From NCBI GenBank assembly GCA_040757715.1, contig JBFLWS010000004.1:1-64000 (forward strand): a stretch of 64,000 nucleotides of DNA, given 5' to 3'. The position numbers and the translations under genes are program-made. A model generated the notes under the pieces. The model ran no database searches and was not told where the DNA came from. It was given only the letters and a program-made list of their open reading frames with translations. This DNA comes from CAIMFV01 sp040757715 (GTDB taxonomy: Bacteria > Pseudomonadota > Alphaproteobacteria > Caulobacterales > Caulobacteraceae). Positions 52,777 to 62,458 of the stretch are shown here, one piece after another. Numbering within the stretch: position 1 is the first letter of the stretch; each line of letters starts with the position of its first letter.

Positions 52777-54171
52777 TCAAAACAGCACCCGAGGGTTCAT
52801 CAGCCGCTGGGGGTCGAGCGCCTGGCGCACCGCCCGCAGAGCCGCCACCGTGGCCGGGTCCTTGTAGCGCAAGGCCTCCGCGGTCTTCATGGTCCCGAGG
52901 CCGTGCTCGGCGGAGATCGACCCGCCCAGCTTATGGGCGATGTCGTGCACGATGCGGGCGCCCTCGTCGCGACGGGCGAGATGCTCGGCCGGATCGCCGC
53001 CCACCGGCTGCACCACGTCGAAATGGATATTGCCGTCGCCCACGTGCCCGAAGGCCGCCACCCGCGCCCCCGGTGCAAAGGCTTCCACGGCCGCCGTGGC
53101 CTCGGCGATGAAGCGGGCCACCAGACTCACCGGTACGGACACATCGTGCTTCCAGGCCATGCCCTCCGGCTTCTGGGCCGCCGACTGGCCTTCGCGCAGC
53201 GCCCACAAAGCGTGGGCCTGGGCCTCGGATTGCGCCACCACGGCGTCTTCGGCGAGCCCCTGCTCCAAGGCCCTGGCGAGAACGCGCTCGAGCGCCGCCT
53301 CGGCGGCGCCAGGCTCCCCCGAGGCCAGCTCCATCAGCACATACCAGCCGTGATCGCCAGCCAGGGGCCTGCGCGCGCCGGGCAGGTGCGCCACGGCGAA
53401 ACCCATGCCGCGGGCGCTGATGAGCTCGAAGCCCTCCACCGCCCCGCCGCTCTCCGTCTTGGCGAGGGCGAGAAGCGCGACGGCCGCCTCGGGATCAGCC
53501 AGGCCGACCATGGCCACGGCCCGCGACGGCAAGATGGGAAACAGCTTCAGGCTGGCCGCAGTGATGAGACCCAGCGTGCCCTCGGCGCCGATGATCAGGT
53601 GCTTCAGATCATAGCCGGTGTTGTCCTTGCGCAGGCGCTTCAGGCCATGGACCACCTCGCCATTGGGCAGCACCGCCTCGATCCCCAGCACCAGGTCGCG
53701 CATGGTCCCATAGCGCAGCACCGCCACCCCGCCGGCGTTGGTGGAGATCAGCCCGCCGATGCTGGCGCTGTCCTGGGAGGCGAGGCTCAGAGGGAAGAAC
53801 CGCCCCGCCGCCAGGGCCGCCTCGTGCACGGCGGTCAAGGTGGCGCCAGCTTCGGCGACGATCGCATCGTCCAGGGGGGAGACGTCGCGGATGGCCTTCA
53901 TCCGCTCCATGGAGACGAGGATCTCGCCATCAGGGATCTGCCCGCCCACGAGACCGGTGTTGCCCCCCTGCGGCGTGATGGCGAGGCCGAGCTCCTGACA
54001 GGCGCGCACCACCTGCGCCGCCTCGGCCGTGGAGCGCGGCCGCACCAGGAGCGGCGTCCGCCCGATCCAGCGCCCCCGCCACTCGGCGAGTTTGGGCGCC
54101 ATGAGCTCCGGATCATCAGTGTAGAGCGCCGGATCGAGCCGCGCGCGCAGGGCGTTCAAGGCAGGGGTCAT
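52777..54171 (-). CDS. FAD-linked oxidase (D-2-hydroxyacid dehydrogenase group)
   Basis: A 464-residue flavoprotein of the vanillyl-alcohol-oxidase fold. The FAD-binding domain has ITPQGGNTGLVGGQIPDGE and STNAGGVAVLRYGTMRDLVLG. The C-terminal substrate domain has AFGHVGDGNIHFDVVQP and GSISAEHGLGTMK with metal-type histidines. The group includes D-lactate, D-2-hydroxyglutarate and glycolate dehydrogenases. D-2-hydroxyglutarate dehydrogenase is plausible given its general spread, but the substrate cannot be fixed here. No partner genes are adjacent. Confidence 0.88.
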   Translation of the reverse strand: MTPALNALRARLDPALYTDDPELMAPKLAEWRGRWIGRTPLLVRPRSTAEAAQVVRACQELGLAITPQGGNTGLVGGQIPDGEILVSMERMKAIRDVSPLDDAIVAEAGATLTAVHEAALAAGRFFPLSLASQDSASIGGLISTNAGGVAVLRYGTMRDLVLGIEAVLPNGEVVHGLKRLRKDNTGYDLKHLIIGAEGTLGLITAASLKLFPILPSRAVAMVGLADPEAAVALLALAKTESGGAVEGFELISARGMGFAVAHLPGARRPLAGDHGWYVLMELASGEPGAAEAALERVLARALEQGLAEDAVVAQSEAQAHALWALREGQSAAQKPEGMAWKHDVSVPVSLVARFIAEATAAVEAFAPGARVAAFGHVGDGNIHFDVVQPVGGDPAEHLARRDEGARIVHDIAHKLGGSISAEHGLGTMKTAEALRYKDPATVAALRAVRQALDPQRLMNPRVLF

Positions 54172-54268
54172 GGAACTTCATTTAGGCCCGAAGCGTCGAT
54201 CCCGATAGTCGGGCTCCTGTGTCCGATTTGCATTGATCCCGGGTCGGGCGGGGTCCATAGGGGCGGCC

Positions 54269-56089
54269 ATGACTGCGCATTCCACCGTGTCCGGACATTC
54301 TCTGGACGATCTGCCCGAGTGGCGTCTCGACGATCTCTATACGGGCCGCGACGACCCCGCTATCGAAGCCGACCTGAACGCCGCCAAAGGATTGGTGGCC
54401 GAACTCGCCAAGCTGAAGGGCGCCTTTCTGGCCGCCCGTGGCGACGCCGACCGCCTCGGCCGGCTCCTCGCCCAAGGCGTCTCGCTCTATGAGCGCTCGG
54501 CCAATCTCATGGGGGCGGTGGGCTCCTTCGCCAGTCTGGCGGCCTCCACGGCCCGCGACGACGCGGCCTGGGCGAAGTTCGAAGCCGATCTGCGGACGCG
54601 CCAGTCCGCCATCGCCGCCGAAACCATCTTCTTCACGCTGGAGATCAATCAGCTGGAGGACTGGGAGCTGGAGGGCGCGCTTCGGGCCTCCCCTGACGCC
54701 GCGCGCTGGCGGCCCTGGCTGCGGCGGGTGCGGCTCGGGCGGCCGCACGAGCTGTCGCCCGATCTGGAGCGCCTGCTCATGGATCGCGGTCCGGCGCTGG
54801 CCAACTGGACGCGTCTCTACGACGAGACCTTGGCCCGTATGCGGGTGAAGGCCGGCAAGGACGTGCTCACCCTGTCCGAGGCCCTGAACCAGCTGTCGAG
54901 CCCCGACGCACAGGTGCGCAAGACAGCGGCCAAAGGCCTCGCCAGCGCCCTCGAAGCCGACACGCCCGTCCTGGCCCTCGCCCTCAACACCACCGCCTAT
55001 GAGAAGCAGGTGGAGGACCGCTGGCGCAAGTTCGCCACCCCGGCCGCCGCGCGCCATCAGGCCAACGAGGTGGACGCGGAGGCGGTGGAGGCGCTCGAAG
55101 CCGCGGTGGTGGAAGCCTATCCGCGCCTGTCGCATCGCTATTATCAACTGAAGGCGCGCATCCTGAAGCCGGAGGCGGGGCTCAAGGCCAAGCTCGACTA
55201 TTGGGACCGCAACGCCCCCCTCAACGGATCAGCGCCGCGCCAATACAGCTGGGGCGAGGCCAAGACCATGGTGCTGGACGCCTTCAGCGCCCTGTCGCCG
55301 GCTTTCGCCGACCGGGCCAAGACCTTCTTCGACCAGCCGTGGATCGATGCGCGGCCCAAGGCCGGCAAGAGCTCGGGCGCCTATTCGCATCCGGTGACCT
55401 CGGAAAAGCACCCCTATGTGTTCATGAACTACATGGGCGAGCGGCGCGATGTGCTCACCCTCGCCCACGAGCTCGGCCACGGGGTGCATCAGCGCCTGGC
55501 TGCGCCGCTGGGCACGCTCCTCGCCGACACGCCGCTGACGCTGGCCGAAACCGCCTCCATCTTTGGCGAGGGCCTGGTGTTCGAGCGCCTGCTGGCCGAG
55601 GTGGGCAAGGACGAGCGGCGCGAGCTTCTGGCTGGCAAGATCGAGGACGGACTGAACACGGTGGTGCGGCAGATCGCCTTCCACCGCTTTGAGACCAAGT
55701 TCCACGCCGCCCGCGCCACCGGCGAGTTGGCGCCCGATGAGATCAGCGCCTTGTGGCTGGAGGTCATGGGCGAGAGCCTCGGGCCGGGGATCACGCTCAA
55801 TCCCGGCTATGAGCACTACTGGTCCTACGTCAGCCACTTCATCCACGCCCCCTTCTATGTCTACGCCTACGCCTTCGGCGACCTACTGGTGTCGGCCCTG
55901 ATGGAGCGACGGCGGCAGGATCCGCAGAGCTTCACCCCGCTCTATGAGGCGCTCCTGGCCGGCGGCGGCTCCAAGACCTATGTGGAGGCCCTCGCTCCCT
56001 TCGGCCTCGATCCCAAGGACAAGGCCTTCTGGGCTCAAGGCTGCGCGCGGCTTGAACGGCTGGTGGACGAGTTCGAGGCCCTGGTTTGA
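54269..56089 (+). CDS. pepF: Oligoendopeptidase F, M3 family
   Basis: A 606-residue cytosolic zinc metallopeptidase that cleaves short peptides. The zinc motif is HELGHGVHQ near residue 400, with the third ligand Glu in ETASIFGEGLVFE. The N-terminal helical domain starts LPEWRLDDLYTGRDDP, typical of PepF. The ATG at 54269 is chosen; a longer frame from 54233 lacks support. It reads away from the divergent oxidase gene. Confidence 0.94.
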   Translation: MTAHSTVSGHSLDDLPEWRLDDLYTGRDDPAIEADLNAAKGLVAELAKLKGAFLAARGDADRLGRLLAQGVSLYERSANLMGAVGSFASLAASTARDDAAWAKFEADLRTRQSAIAAETIFFTLEINQLEDWELEGALRASPDAARWRPWLRRVRLGRPHELSPDLERLLMDRGPALANWTRLYDETLARMRVKAGKDVLTLSEALNQLSSPDAQVRKTAAKGLASALEADTPVLALALNTTAYEKQVEDRWRKFATPAAARHQANEVDAEAVEALEAAVVEAYPRLSHRYYQLKARILKPEAGLKAKLDYWDRNAPLNGSAPRQYSWGEAKTMVLDAFSALSPAFADRAKTFFDQPWIDARPKAGKSSGAYSHPVTSEKHPYVFMNYMGERRDVLTLAHELGHGVHQRLAAPLGTLLADTPLTLAETASIFGEGLVFERLLAEVGKDERRELLAGKIEDGLNTVVRQIAFHRFETKFHAARATGELAPDEISALWLEVMGESLGPGITLNPGYEHYWSYVSHFIHAPFYVYAYAFGDLLVSALMERRRQDPQSFTPLYEALLAGGGSKTYVEALAPFGLDPKDKAFWAQGCARLERLVDEFEALV

Positions 56090-56127
56090 TGGGGTGAGGG
56101 CTGGCGCAAGGCGAGCGCCGGCCGCAT

Positions 56128-57492
56128 ATGAGGCTCATGCCCTCAGATGACGTCGACCCGGAACGCAATCGCTTAAGCGAGCGCCTGGCGCGCGCCGCCA
56201 AGGTGGGGGTCGGCCTCGCCGGCGCAGGCGCGGCCCTCGGCGCCAACCGCATACTCGCCGTCGACGACGCCCAGGCGCGCAACGCCCGGGCGCTGAAACA
56301 GGCCCTTGGCGGGCTGAAGGGCCCGTTGATGAAGGCGGCGCAGATGGTGGCCACCGTGCCCGATCTCCTGCCGCCGGAGTTCGCCGCCGAACTCGCTGAG
56401 CTGCAGACCAACGCCCCCGCCATGGGCCGCCCGTTCGTGCGCCGGCGCATGGCCGCGGAGCTGGGCGCGGACTGGATGACGAAGTTTCGCCGGTTCGGCT
56501 TTGACGCCGCGGCGGCGGCCTCTCTCGGCCAGGTGCACAAAGCGGAAAGCCTCGACGGCCGGCCCCTGGCGGTGAAGCTGCAATATCCGGAGATGCAAAG
56601 CGCGGTGGAGAGCGACCTCTCCCAGCTGCGCCTCGTCTTCGCCCTGTTCAAACGCCTGGACGGGGCCATCGACCCCACCGAAATCGCCGAGGAGATCGGC
56701 GATCGCCTGCGCGAGGAGCTGGACTACGACCGCGAGGCCAAGGCCATGCGCCTCTATGGCCGCTTCTTCGCCGATCGCGACGACATCCGGACCCCGGAGC
56801 CGGTGGCCGAACTCACGACCCGCCGGCTGCTGACCATGAGCTGGCTCGACGGCGAGGGCCTGATGGCCTTCAAGGACGCGCCGCTCGCCGTGCGCAACCG
56901 AGTCGCCTCTCTGTTGTTCGACGCCTGGTGGACGCCCATGACCCGGCTCGGCGTCATCCATGGCGACCCGCACCTCGGCAACTATTCGCTGGCGCCTGAG
57001 GCGGAGCGGTTGAACCTGCTGGATTTTGGCTGCGTGCGCATTTTCCCGCCCCGCTTCGTGGCCGGCGTGGTGCGGCTCTATCGGGGTCTGAAGTCCGGCG
57101 ATCGGGCCGAGCAGGTTGAGGCCTATCGCTCCTGGGGCTTCAGCCAGCTCAGCGACGATCTGGTGGACACGCTCAATGTCTGGGCCCGGTTCATCTACGG
57201 CCCGCTCCTGGACGATCGCGTGCGCACGGTGGCCGACGGCGTGGCGCCAGGCCAATACGGGCGCAAGGAGGCCATCGCCGTGCGCCGCGCCCTGAAGGAG
57301 AAGGGGCCAGTGACCATTCCGCGCGAGTTCGTGTTCATGGACCGGGCAGCCATCGGCCTCGGCGCCGCCTTCCTGCACTTGCACGCCGAACACAATTGGA
57401 ACGCCCTGTTCGAAGCGTCCCTCGAAGGGTTCAGCGAAGAGAGCCTCGCCACGCGACAGGCCGAAGCTCTGGCCGCCGTCGGGCTCGACTGA
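56128..57492 (+). CDS. ABC1/AarF (UbiB-like) atypical kinase
   Basis: A 454-residue protein-kinase-like ATPase. The N-terminal lipid-associated region has GPLMKAAQMVATVPDLLPPEF, the subgroup's version of the KxGQ motif. The alanine-rich nucleotide loop is AAAAASLGQVHKAE, followed by the Lys in AVKLQYP. HGDPHLGNYSL and LLDFGCVR supply the catalytic and metal Asp residues. Family members support ubiquinone biosynthesis or lipid homeostasis. The last 3' codon lies next to the convergent M16 gene. Confidence 0.88.
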   Translation: MRLMPSDDVDPERNRLSERLARAAKVGVGLAGAGAALGANRILAVDDAQARNARALKQALGGLKGPLMKAAQMVATVPDLLPPEFAAELAELQTNAPAMGRPFVRRRMAAELGADWMTKFRRFGFDAAAAASLGQVHKAESLDGRPLAVKLQYPEMQSAVESDLSQLRLVFALFKRLDGAIDPTEIAEEIGDRLREELDYDREAKAMRLYGRFFADRDDIRTPEPVAELTTRRLLTMSWLDGEGLMAFKDAPLAVRNRVASLLFDAWWTPMTRLGVIHGDPHLGNYSLAPEAERLNLLDFGCVRIFPPRFVAGVVRLYRGLKSGDRAEQVEAYRSWGFSQLSDDLVDTLNVWARFIYGPLLDDRVRTVADGVAPGQYGRKEAIAVRRALKEKGPVTIPREFVFMDRAAIGLGAAFLHLHAEHNWNALFEASLEGFSEESLATRQAEALAAVGLD

Positions 57493-60297
57493 TCACTTGC
57501 CGGCGCCGAGGTCCGGGCGGCCGGGATCGAGCTTGGCCGCCGGGATCACCACCAAGTTCGGGTAGCGCTTCTTCAGCTCGGGCAGGAACAGCTTGGCGTC
57601 GCCGGCGATGATCAGGCTGGTCCGAGACGGGTCGGCGATCTTGGACGCCGCCGCCTTCGTCTGCGCCGCCGAAACGGCCTCGAGCTTGCCGGTGAAGCTT
57701 TGCACTTCACCCAGGTCGACGCCCACTGTGGCGTAGCGCCCCAACACGTCGGCGAGGCCGGCGCTGGTGGCTGCCGAGCGCCCGTATTCGCCGACGAGGG
57801 TCGCCTTGCGCGCCGTCAGTTCGTCGGCCGGCAACGGCGCCGTGGCGAGTGTCTCTTCCAGGTTCAGCATCAGCCGCGCCACCTCGTCCGCCGATTGGTT
57901 CTTCGTTTGGGCGCGGGCGACGAAGAGCCCGCCCTCCCGACGTGCGTCGAGCGAGGCCGAGGCCCCGTAGGACAGACCTCGCCTCACCCGCACCTCTTCA
58001 TTGAGCCGAGCGGAATAGCCGCCGCCCAACACCGCTGACGCTAAGGCCCCGGAATAGTAGTCTGGCGACTTGCGTTGAATGGCGGGCCCCGCCAAGGTCA
58101 CCGCCGCCTGACCGGTCCCCGGCAGATCGATCACCACCACCCGCGGCGCGGGCGGCTTGCCTTGCGCTGGCGGCGGAGTGAGCAGCGTCGCCGGCGCCTT
58201 CCAGTCGCCGAAGGCCTGCTGCGCCAGAGCGAAACCCTCGTCCGGCGTGATGTCGCCGGTGAGCACCACCACGGCGTCGTCCGGGCGGTACAGCGCCTGG
58301 TATTGCCGGGAGATGGCGGCCCGGTCGATGCGTTTCAAACTTTGTTCCGTTCCATCGCTAGGATGGCCGTAGGGACCCGCGCCGAACACCACGGCCGGAA
58401 CGGCCATGCCGGCCAGGGCGCCGGGTTCCTTCCGGCCCACCGTGATGGCGTCGAGATCCTGCTGGCGCAGGCGGTCGATCTCGTCCTGCGCAAAGGCGGG
58501 ATGACGGACGACATCTGCGAGGATCGGCAAGGCCTTGGGAAGCTGGTCGGCAAGGACCGTCAGACTGACCGCCGACGCATCGTACCCCGCGCTGGCGCCG
58601 ATGGCGCCGCCCAAGGCCTCGATCTCCTCGGCGATCTGGCTCGCTGAACGCGTGGCGGTTCCTTGCGGCAGGAGATCGGCGGTGAATGAGGCGAGTCCGG
58701 CGAGTCCGGGCGGATCGGAGGCCGCGCCGCGGCGGATCAGCACCTGCGCGCTCACCAGGGGCAGGTCGCTGGTCTTGGCGACAATGACCCTAAGGCCATT
58801 GGGCAAGGTGCGCTCAGCCGCCTTGGGCAGAACCACGGCCACCGGAGCGCCCGGCGGCGGCGGGGCGGCTTGCGTCGGCTTCGTCGCAGCGGATTCAACC
58901 GGCGTCGCAGCGGACTTGGCCGCGGGTTCGCCCGAGGCGTCCCGCGCCGTCGCGGTCTGTTGCAGGTAGCGCACCGTCACCCGCTTGGCCGGATCCAGGT
59001 ACTTGATCGCCACGCGCTGAACATCGGCCGCACTCACCTGGGCCAGACGATCAAGGTCGGTGTTGGCCCGGGCGGCGTCGCCCTCAAGCAGGATGGCCCG
59101 GCCAAGTTCGAACGCCCGTCCCTCGATGGTCTCGCGCTCGCCAAGGGCCGAAGCGCGAAGCTGGTTGCGCGCCCGCGCCAATTCGGCCGCGCTCACCGGG
59201 GTCTCCCGCAGCCGCTTCAGCTCGTCGAGCAGCGCCGCCTCGCCCTGGTCCGGCGTCTTGCCGCTAGCGAGGATGGCGCCGGCGATGAACAGTCCCGGCT
59301 GCTGGCGGGCATCGAACTCGCCCACCATGTCGGCCGCCAGCTGCTGCTGGTAAACAAGGTCATGATAGAGCCGTGAGGACTTGCCGCTGGAGAGGATGGC
59401 GCTGGCCACCTGCAACGCCGGAGCGTCGGAGTCCGCCGCCGCTGGCGCGGGGAAGGTCATGATCACCGCCGGCAACGGCACATTGGGACCATAGGTGGTG
59501 ACGTCCTTGGCGCCCGTCCGCGCCGGCTCCACCGCGGTCACTCTGGGGATCGGGACCGCAGGCCGAGCCAGGCCTGAGAAATACTGGTCCACCCAGGCGT
59601 TCAGCTGCGCCGGATCGAAGTTCCCGATCACCAATAGCGCCGCATTGTCCGGCCGATAATAGGTGGCGTGGAAGGCCCGTACGTCCGTCAGAGTGGCGGC
59701 GTCGAGGTCGGCGATGGAGCCGATGGGCGCACGCTTGTAGGGGTGCGCCATGAAGGAGGCTTCCGGCAGGTCGTAATTGAACAGGCGGCCATAGGGACTA
59801 GCCAGCACCCGCAGCCGCAGTTCTTCCTTCACCACGCTCCGCTCGGAGGCGAAGTTCGCCCTGTCCACCACCAGCGCGCCCATGCGCTCGGCTTCGGCCC
59901 AGATGAGGCTCTGCAGGTGGTTGGCCGGGATCACCTCGTAAAAGTTTGTGTAGTCCTCAGCGGTGGAGGCGTTGTTGAACCCGCCTACGTCCTCGGTCAG
60001 CCGGTCCATGAATTCGGCCGGCATGTCCTTGGTTCCCTTGAACATCAGGTGTTCAAACAGGTGGGCGAACCCCGATCGCCCGGGCGGATCATCCTTGCCG
60101 CCCACGTCGTACCAGACCTGCACCGTCACATTGGGCGTGGTCTTGTCCACCGCCCAATAGACCGTGAGGCCGTTGGCGAGGGTGCGGCTCTGATAGGGGA
60201 TCGGCGGGACGCCGGGCTCCGCCGCGCCGACGGGGACGGCGGCGCATAGAGCAAGCAGAGCGGCGCCCACACACAGGGCCCGGGAAAGGGTGCTCAT
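57493..60297 (-). CDS. M16-family zinc protease, double-domain, exported
   Basis: A 934-residue protein with a signal peptide (ending ALCAAVPVGAA). The first M16 repeat has the inverted zinc motif in HLFEHLMFKGTKDMP and the downstream Glu in NNASTAEDYTNFYEV. The second repeat (from about residue 490, ERTLPNGLRVIVAKTSDLPLV) lacks the motif and is the inactive half, joined by an Ala/Pro-rich linker (TPVESAATKPTQAAPPPPGA). Such pitrilysin-like proteases degrade periplasmic peptides. The ATG at 60297 is chosen for the signal peptide; a much longer upstream frame is an artefact. Confidence 0.92.
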   Translation of the reverse strand: MSTLSRALCVGAALLALCAAVPVGAAEPGVPPIPYQSRTLANGLTVYWAVDKTTPNVTVQVWYDVGGKDDPPGRSGFAHLFEHLMFKGTKDMPAEFMDRLTEDVGGFNNASTAEDYTNFYEVIPANHLQSLIWAEAERMGALVVDRANFASERSVVKEELRLRVLASPYGRLFNYDLPEASFMAHPYKRAPIGSIADLDAATLTDVRAFHATYYRPDNAALLVIGNFDPAQLNAWVDQYFSGLARPAVPIPRVTAVEPARTGAKDVTTYGPNVPLPAVIMTFPAPAAADSDAPALQVASAILSSGKSSRLYHDLVYQQQLAADMVGEFDARQQPGLFIAGAILASGKTPDQGEAALLDELKRLRETPVSAAELARARNQLRASALGERETIEGRAFELGRAILLEGDAARANTDLDRLAQVSAADVQRVAIKYLDPAKRVTVRYLQQTATARDASGEPAAKSAATPVESAATKPTQAAPPPPGAPVAVVLPKAAERTLPNGLRVIVAKTSDLPLVSAQVLIRRGAASDPPGLAGLASFTADLLPQGTATRSASQIAEEIEALGGAIGASAGYDASAVSLTVLADQLPKALPILADVVRHPAFAQDEIDRLRQQDLDAITVGRKEPGALAGMAVPAVVFGAGPYGHPSDGTEQSLKRIDRAAISRQYQALYRPDDAVVVLTGDITPDEGFALAQQAFGDWKAPATLLTPPPAQGKPPAPRVVVIDLPGTGQAAVTLAGPAIQRKSPDYYSGALASAVLGGGYSARLNEEVRVRRGLSYGASASLDARREGGLFVARAQTKNQSADEVARLMLNLEETLATAPLPADELTARKATLVGEYGRSAATSAGLADVLGRYATVGVDLGEVQSFTGKLEAVSAAQTKAAASKIADPSRTSLIIAGDAKLFLPELKKRYPNLVVIPAAKLDPGRPDLGAGK

Positions 60298-60377
60298 GGG
60301 ACGGCTCCTGAATTGATCGCCGACGAGGCTATCACGCCCTAAGATCGGCGGACCATAACTTCCGGTAATGGAACGCG

Positions 60378-61790
60378 TCAGCGGCGTCGCTTCGGCGCCT
60401 CGGCGGCCGACTTGGCGATGGCGCGGAAATCCACGTCTGAATCCGCCGCCAGATAGGCGAACACCGCCCAGGCGGCGGTGAGGCGGTCCATCTCCTTGGC
60501 GTCCACCTTGTCCAGCGTATCGTCGGCCGTGTGGTGCAGGTCGAAATAGTGCGTTCCGTCCTGGGCCAGCTCGGCGAGGGGCACGCCCGCTAGGTCTTCC
60601 AAGTCCGCACCGCCGTCTCGCGCCGGGCCGCGCCCCACCGAGACCGGCAAGCGCGCCACGACATTGGCCAACGTCTTCCCATAGGGGCTCGCGGCGGCGT
60701 TCGCCGGCAGGTCGATGCGATAGACATGCGTCGCGCCGAAGTCGCACTCCGAGGCGATGATGTGCTTGTCGAGCTCGGCTGCATGCGCCTTGGCGAAGGG
60801 GGCGTGGGTCTCCCCCACCTCTTCGGCGCCGAACAGCGCCACGCGGAGGGTGCGCCGCGGATGCTGCGGCAGATCGGCGATGAGCTTGGCGGCGGCCATG
60901 GTGGCGGCCACGCCTGCGCCGTCGTCGATGGCGCCCTGGCCGAGGTCCCAGCTGTCCAAGTGACCGCCGATGAGCACGATCTCGTCCGGGCGCTCGCGGC
61001 CGACGATCTCCCCGACGACGGTTTCCGATTGACCGCCAGGGGCCAGCTTCGGGGTCAGCACCAGCTTGAGGCGCACGGCCTGGCCTCGCGCCGTCAAGCG
61101 ATCAAGCCATTCGGCGTCGGGAACCGCCAGCGCGCCTGCGGGGATCCTGGCCACGCCGGGATCATAGTCGACGCCCCCCGTATGCGGCGCCCGACGATCA
61201 TCGGTGGCGAGGGAGCGGATCAGATAGGCGACCGCGCCGCGCTTGGCGGCTTCCGACGGGCCAGCCACCCGCATACGCACCAAGGCGCCGTAGCCCTCGC
61301 CATCCTGCGCCCGGACCATGGGCTGGGTCACCACGGCGATCTTACCCTTCAGCGCGCCCTCCGGCTGGGCCAGCAGATCGTCATAGGTCTTGAACAGCGC
61401 CACCTCGGCCTCGATCCCCTCCGGGGGCGTGGCCACCGAGCGGCCCAGCGCGGTCACCGCCAGCTTCTGCTCAAACGGCGCGGTGGCCTCGGCCCGCTCT
61501 TCTCCACGCGTCCACACCGGCATGGGGAAGGGTTCTATATGCACATTCTGAAAGCCCAGCGCCTTCATCTTGGCCACCGCCCAGAGCGCGGCGCGGTGCT
61601 CGGCCTCGGTGGCGGCCAGGCGCTGACCCACTTCGGTGGTGAGGGACTCCAGCAGCGGATAGGCCTGCGAGCCTGTTAGCGCCTTGTCGCGCAGGCCCGC
61701 TGCGGTGGTTTCGAGCTTGCCCCAGTCCGTGGCCGCGAAACTGGGGGCGGCGACGAAACACAGGGCGGCGGCGCAAAGGAGGGGGCGCAT
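60378..61790 (-). CDS. M28-family zinc peptidase, exported
   Basis: A 470-residue protein with a signal peptide (ending AAPSFA). A PA domain lies in the middle and a zinc peptidase domain at the C-terminus. Metal ligands are His and Asp in GGHLDSWDLGQGAIDDGAG, Glu-Glu in FGAEEVGE and His in FDLHHTADDTLDKVD. It resembles carboxypeptidase Q-like aminopeptidases. It lies 80 bp upstream of the M16 protease on the same strand, so the two may form a periplasmic peptide-degrading pair. Confidence 0.92.
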   Translation of the reverse strand: MRPLLCAAALCFVAAPSFAATDWGKLETTAAGLRDKALTGSQAYPLLESLTTEVGQRLAATEAEHRAALWAVAKMKALGFQNVHIEPFPMPVWTRGEERAEATAPFEQKLAVTALGRSVATPPEGIEAEVALFKTYDDLLAQPEGALKGKIAVVTQPMVRAQDGEGYGALVRMRVAGPSEAAKRGAVAYLIRSLATDDRRAPHTGGVDYDPGVARIPAGALAVPDAEWLDRLTARGQAVRLKLVLTPKLAPGGQSETVVGEIVGRERPDEIVLIGGHLDSWDLGQGAIDDGAGVAATMAAAKLIADLPQHPRRTLRVALFGAEEVGETHAPFAKAHAAELDKHIIASECDFGATHVYRIDLPANAAASPYGKTLANVVARLPVSVGRGPARDGGADLEDLAGVPLAELAQDGTHYFDLHHTADDTLDKVDAKEMDRLTAAWAVFAYLAADSDVDFRAIAKSAAEAPKRRR

Positions 61791-61851
61791 CAAACACTCG
61801 CGGGGCTGAACGGCGGACAAGATGGCAGTTGGCCTACGGCCCGCGACGATT

Positions 61852-62364
61852 TCAAGCCGTCTCTGCGCGAATGGCGATGGCCGAACCCGGTTTCGCCACG
61901 GAAAGCAGCAAATCAAGATCGGGACGCGCCAAGGCGACACAGCCCTCCGTCGGCGAATAGTCCTCGCGGGCGAGGTGCAGGAAGATGGCGGAGCCGAGCC
62001 CCGGGACCGGGGGATCGTCATTATGGGCCAGGACGCCGACGAGGTCATAGACATGATCGTCTCGCCACATGCGCTCGCAACTCGCCGGGTAGGGCAACTT
62101 CACCGGGCGGTTGTAGGCAGGATCGGCGGGCGCATCGCACCATCCGTCGTCCGGCGCCATAGGAGCGGTCAGCAAGCGGGTCGTCGGCGCCGGGCCACGG
62201 TCGGGCCGATAGAGAATTCGGCGGATCGTCCACACCCCCGCCGGCGAGGCCCCATCCCCCTCGCGCTTGGCCTCCGCGCTCACCACGCCGCCCTTGCCGA
62301 GGGCGCAGCGCACCCAAGCGCCTCCAAGGTTCATTCGTCCATCGGCGTAGGTTTCGAAGATCAT
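61852..62364 (-). CDS. L,D-transpeptidase (YkuD) family protein
   Basis: A 170-residue protein that is essentially one YkuD-like catalytic domain. The conserved His and the nucleophilic Cys lie in SAIFLHLAREDYSPTEGCVALAR (given here as one motif in two parts, FLHLA and SPTEGCVAL). No signal peptide is seen from the ATG at 62364, which is odd for an enzyme that would act on peptidoglycan; a longer frame to 62736 exists but overlaps the response-regulator gene. It is divergent from that regulator. Confidence 0.82.
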   Translation of the reverse strand: MIFETYADGRMNLGGAWVRCALGKGGVVSAEAKREGDGASPAGVWTIRRILYRPDRGPAPTTRLLTAPMAPDDGWCDAPADPAYNRPVKLPYPASCERMWRDDHVYDLVGVLAHNDDPPVPGLGSAIFLHLAREDYSPTEGCVALARPDLDLLLSVAKPGSAIAIRAETA

Positions 62365-62458
62365 CTCACAACCCTTTGATCCCGAACGGTGTCGCGGCAA
62401 AGCAGCGCAGGTCGGCCAGGCCTTGGCGTGAAGCTCGGAGCGGTGCATGGTCCAGCCC

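Noticed and set aside
52903..55147. Long frames opposite the FAD oxidase (plus strand) and opposite pepF (minus strand, 54182-55147)
   Set aside because: Shadows of an FAD-linked oxidase and an M3 peptidase, each of which has its catalytic motifs in the sense frame.
57493..60747. M16 protease start at 60747 (1084 residues)
   Set aside because: The extra 150 N-terminal residues overlap the M28 gene on the same strand and are Arg-rich. The ATG at 60297 starts a clear signal peptide.
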